Shown piece after piece: positions 63,061 to 64,000 of a stretch of 64,000 nt of DNA. This stretch comes from Sebastes aleutianus. Taxonomy: Eukaryota; Chordata; Actinopteri; Perciformes; Sebastidae. Within the stretch, counting starts at the first letter, position 1. Every line of letters begins with the position of its first letter. Position numbers and translations under genes: made by a program. The DNA is taken from positions 12,800,361-12,864,360 of the forward strand of contig CAKAKS010000066.1 of the NCBI GenBank assembly GCA_916700875.1, read 5' to 3'. The notes under the pieces were generated by a model, which was not told the DNA's origin, did no database searches, and saw nothing but the letters and a program-made list of their open reading frames with translations.

Positions 63061-63312
63061 TGCAGACATCAAATTGAATTATGACCTGAATCATTTTGCA
63101 TTGTATTATACTTTTGTTCACTATGGAAAGTGACGGTTTCACTTCAGCAGATTCGTCCAGTGTTTCTCTATAATTATGAACCACAATCTCTCACTTTTAA
63201 CCACGTACATTTTCTGCTTGTTTGCAAACAGTGAGTGAGGAGGCAACTTCCTGTGGCAGATCTGGCACACAGTTGCAGACAGTATGGTATCTGGCTGTTT
63301 TGTTTGTTAAGA

Positions 63313-63500
63313 ATAATTTCAAAGATAATATTTTGGGGTATTTTCGCCTTTAGTTGACAAAGATCAGTGTAGAAATAGTAGAGAGAAAGAGTGGTAAGAC
63401 ACGCAACAACAAAAGGTCCCAGGGGCGGAATGGAACCCGGGACGTTGCGGTTATATTGCATGCGCTGTAGTCACTTGGTTAGTAGGACGCTTCGTCTGGC
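63313..63500 (-). mobile_element. tRNA-derived SINE, reverse strand, decayed
   Basis: On the - strand it has a B-box-like GGGTTCCATTCC, a body with gggaccttttgttgttgcgt and cttaccactctttctctcta, and an A-rich tail with aaaataccccaaaata. The layout matches the SINE at 58873, but the head is decayed. Confidence 0.55.
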
Positions 63501-64000
63501 TGATTTTTTGATGAGATAACACAACAAACCACACCATGACATTTGCAAAAACATGAAACATTATCTTTGACATTTCAGAAGACTTTGTTTCACTTGTTTC
63601 AAGTAAAGAATAGTTACTAACCTAAAAAATCCTATTCATTTTCTGCACAGACAAAACAAAACAGGATACGAGAGTTCCGAAATATGCTCTTTAAGCACCC
63701 AGAACCACTTCCTTACCAATTTCCTGTCTGTCTGGGCTTTTAGGGTTGAAGTTCAGATTAGTACAGACATGCAGTCTGACCAAAAAACCTGAAACGCTGT
63801 TCAACATTCACCTAGCAGACATACTTAAACTGATCAGACTCTATTTGATGCATTTGCAGTTGCTGCCTTTGGGCTAATGCTCATCCAAAGAATATGAACT
63901 TTTGTTGATCTCTTTACTACATGTCTGCTCTATAAAAAGACACATTACATGTGGCTCCTGGCAAGAGAACATAAAAAGGACACAAAATGAGAGAGAGCCA

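Larger units (their letters stand above)
62288..64000 (-). other. ncor2: ncor2 intron upstream of w1 (runs off the window)
   Basis: At least 1.7 kb. It contains a hAT-like copy (62404 to about 63060), a retroelement tail (62600-62660) and a reverse-strand SINE (about 63313-63500). No exon recognised. Confidence 0.8.

Overview
The window looks like nuclear DNA from a teleost fish, probably a percomorph. The protein-coding exons are short and separated by introns with canonical GT/AG borders. The non-coding DNA is full of CA/TG microsatellites, tRNA-derived SINEs, and hAT-like and TTAA-type miniature transposons of kinds common in ray-finned fish. Nothing bacterial, viral or plasmid-like was seen.

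Two protein-coding genes are supported, lying tail to tail. On the + strand, rflna (refilin A, formerly FAM101A) occupies about 7.86-18.4 kb. Its three coding exons (8464-8682, 14524-14633, 14765-15098) join in frame into a complete 220-residue protein. On the - strand, the 3' three quarters of ncor2 (SMRT nuclear receptor corepressor 2) runs from beyond the right edge down to about 20.34 kb. I placed 32 coding exons between 62287 and 23205. Their phases chain without a break and give 1908 residues plus a stop; the N-terminal part (including SANT1) lies outside the window. The RFLNA-NCOR2 neighbourhood is also known from human 12q24.31, which supports both calls.

Layout: 1-7.8 kb is intergenic and repeat-rich. 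7.8-8.46 kb holds the rflna promoter and 5' leader, including a perfect CArG-type sequence. 8.7-14.5 kb is rflna intron 1. 15.1-18.4 kb is the probable rflna 3' UTR. 18.4-20.3 kb is the gap between the two gene ends. 20.3-23.2 kb is the ncor2 3' UTR. 23.2-62.3 kb is the ncor2 exon-intron body, and 62.3-64 kb is upstream ncor2 intron.

The encoded ncor2 product carries, N to C, a polyGln and acidic/basic linker, the second SANT domain, long disordered repression regions with repeated Gly-Ser-Ile motifs, an Arg-Glu/Arg-Asp tract, and the C-terminal nuclear-receptor interaction motifs. The most interesting signal is an alternative 5' splice site on the exon at 30.4-30.9 kb. It would add 38 residues with a third CoRNR-type motif (INAII), like the optional RID3/N3 of NCoR1. 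Other points of note are a 41-bp near-perfect hairpin inside a TTAA-flanked element, a THAP-domain fragment next to a long inverted repeat, several hAT-like insertions with intact 8-bp target duplications, and a young SINE with a 14-bp duplication. I found no sign of a wholly new biological system.
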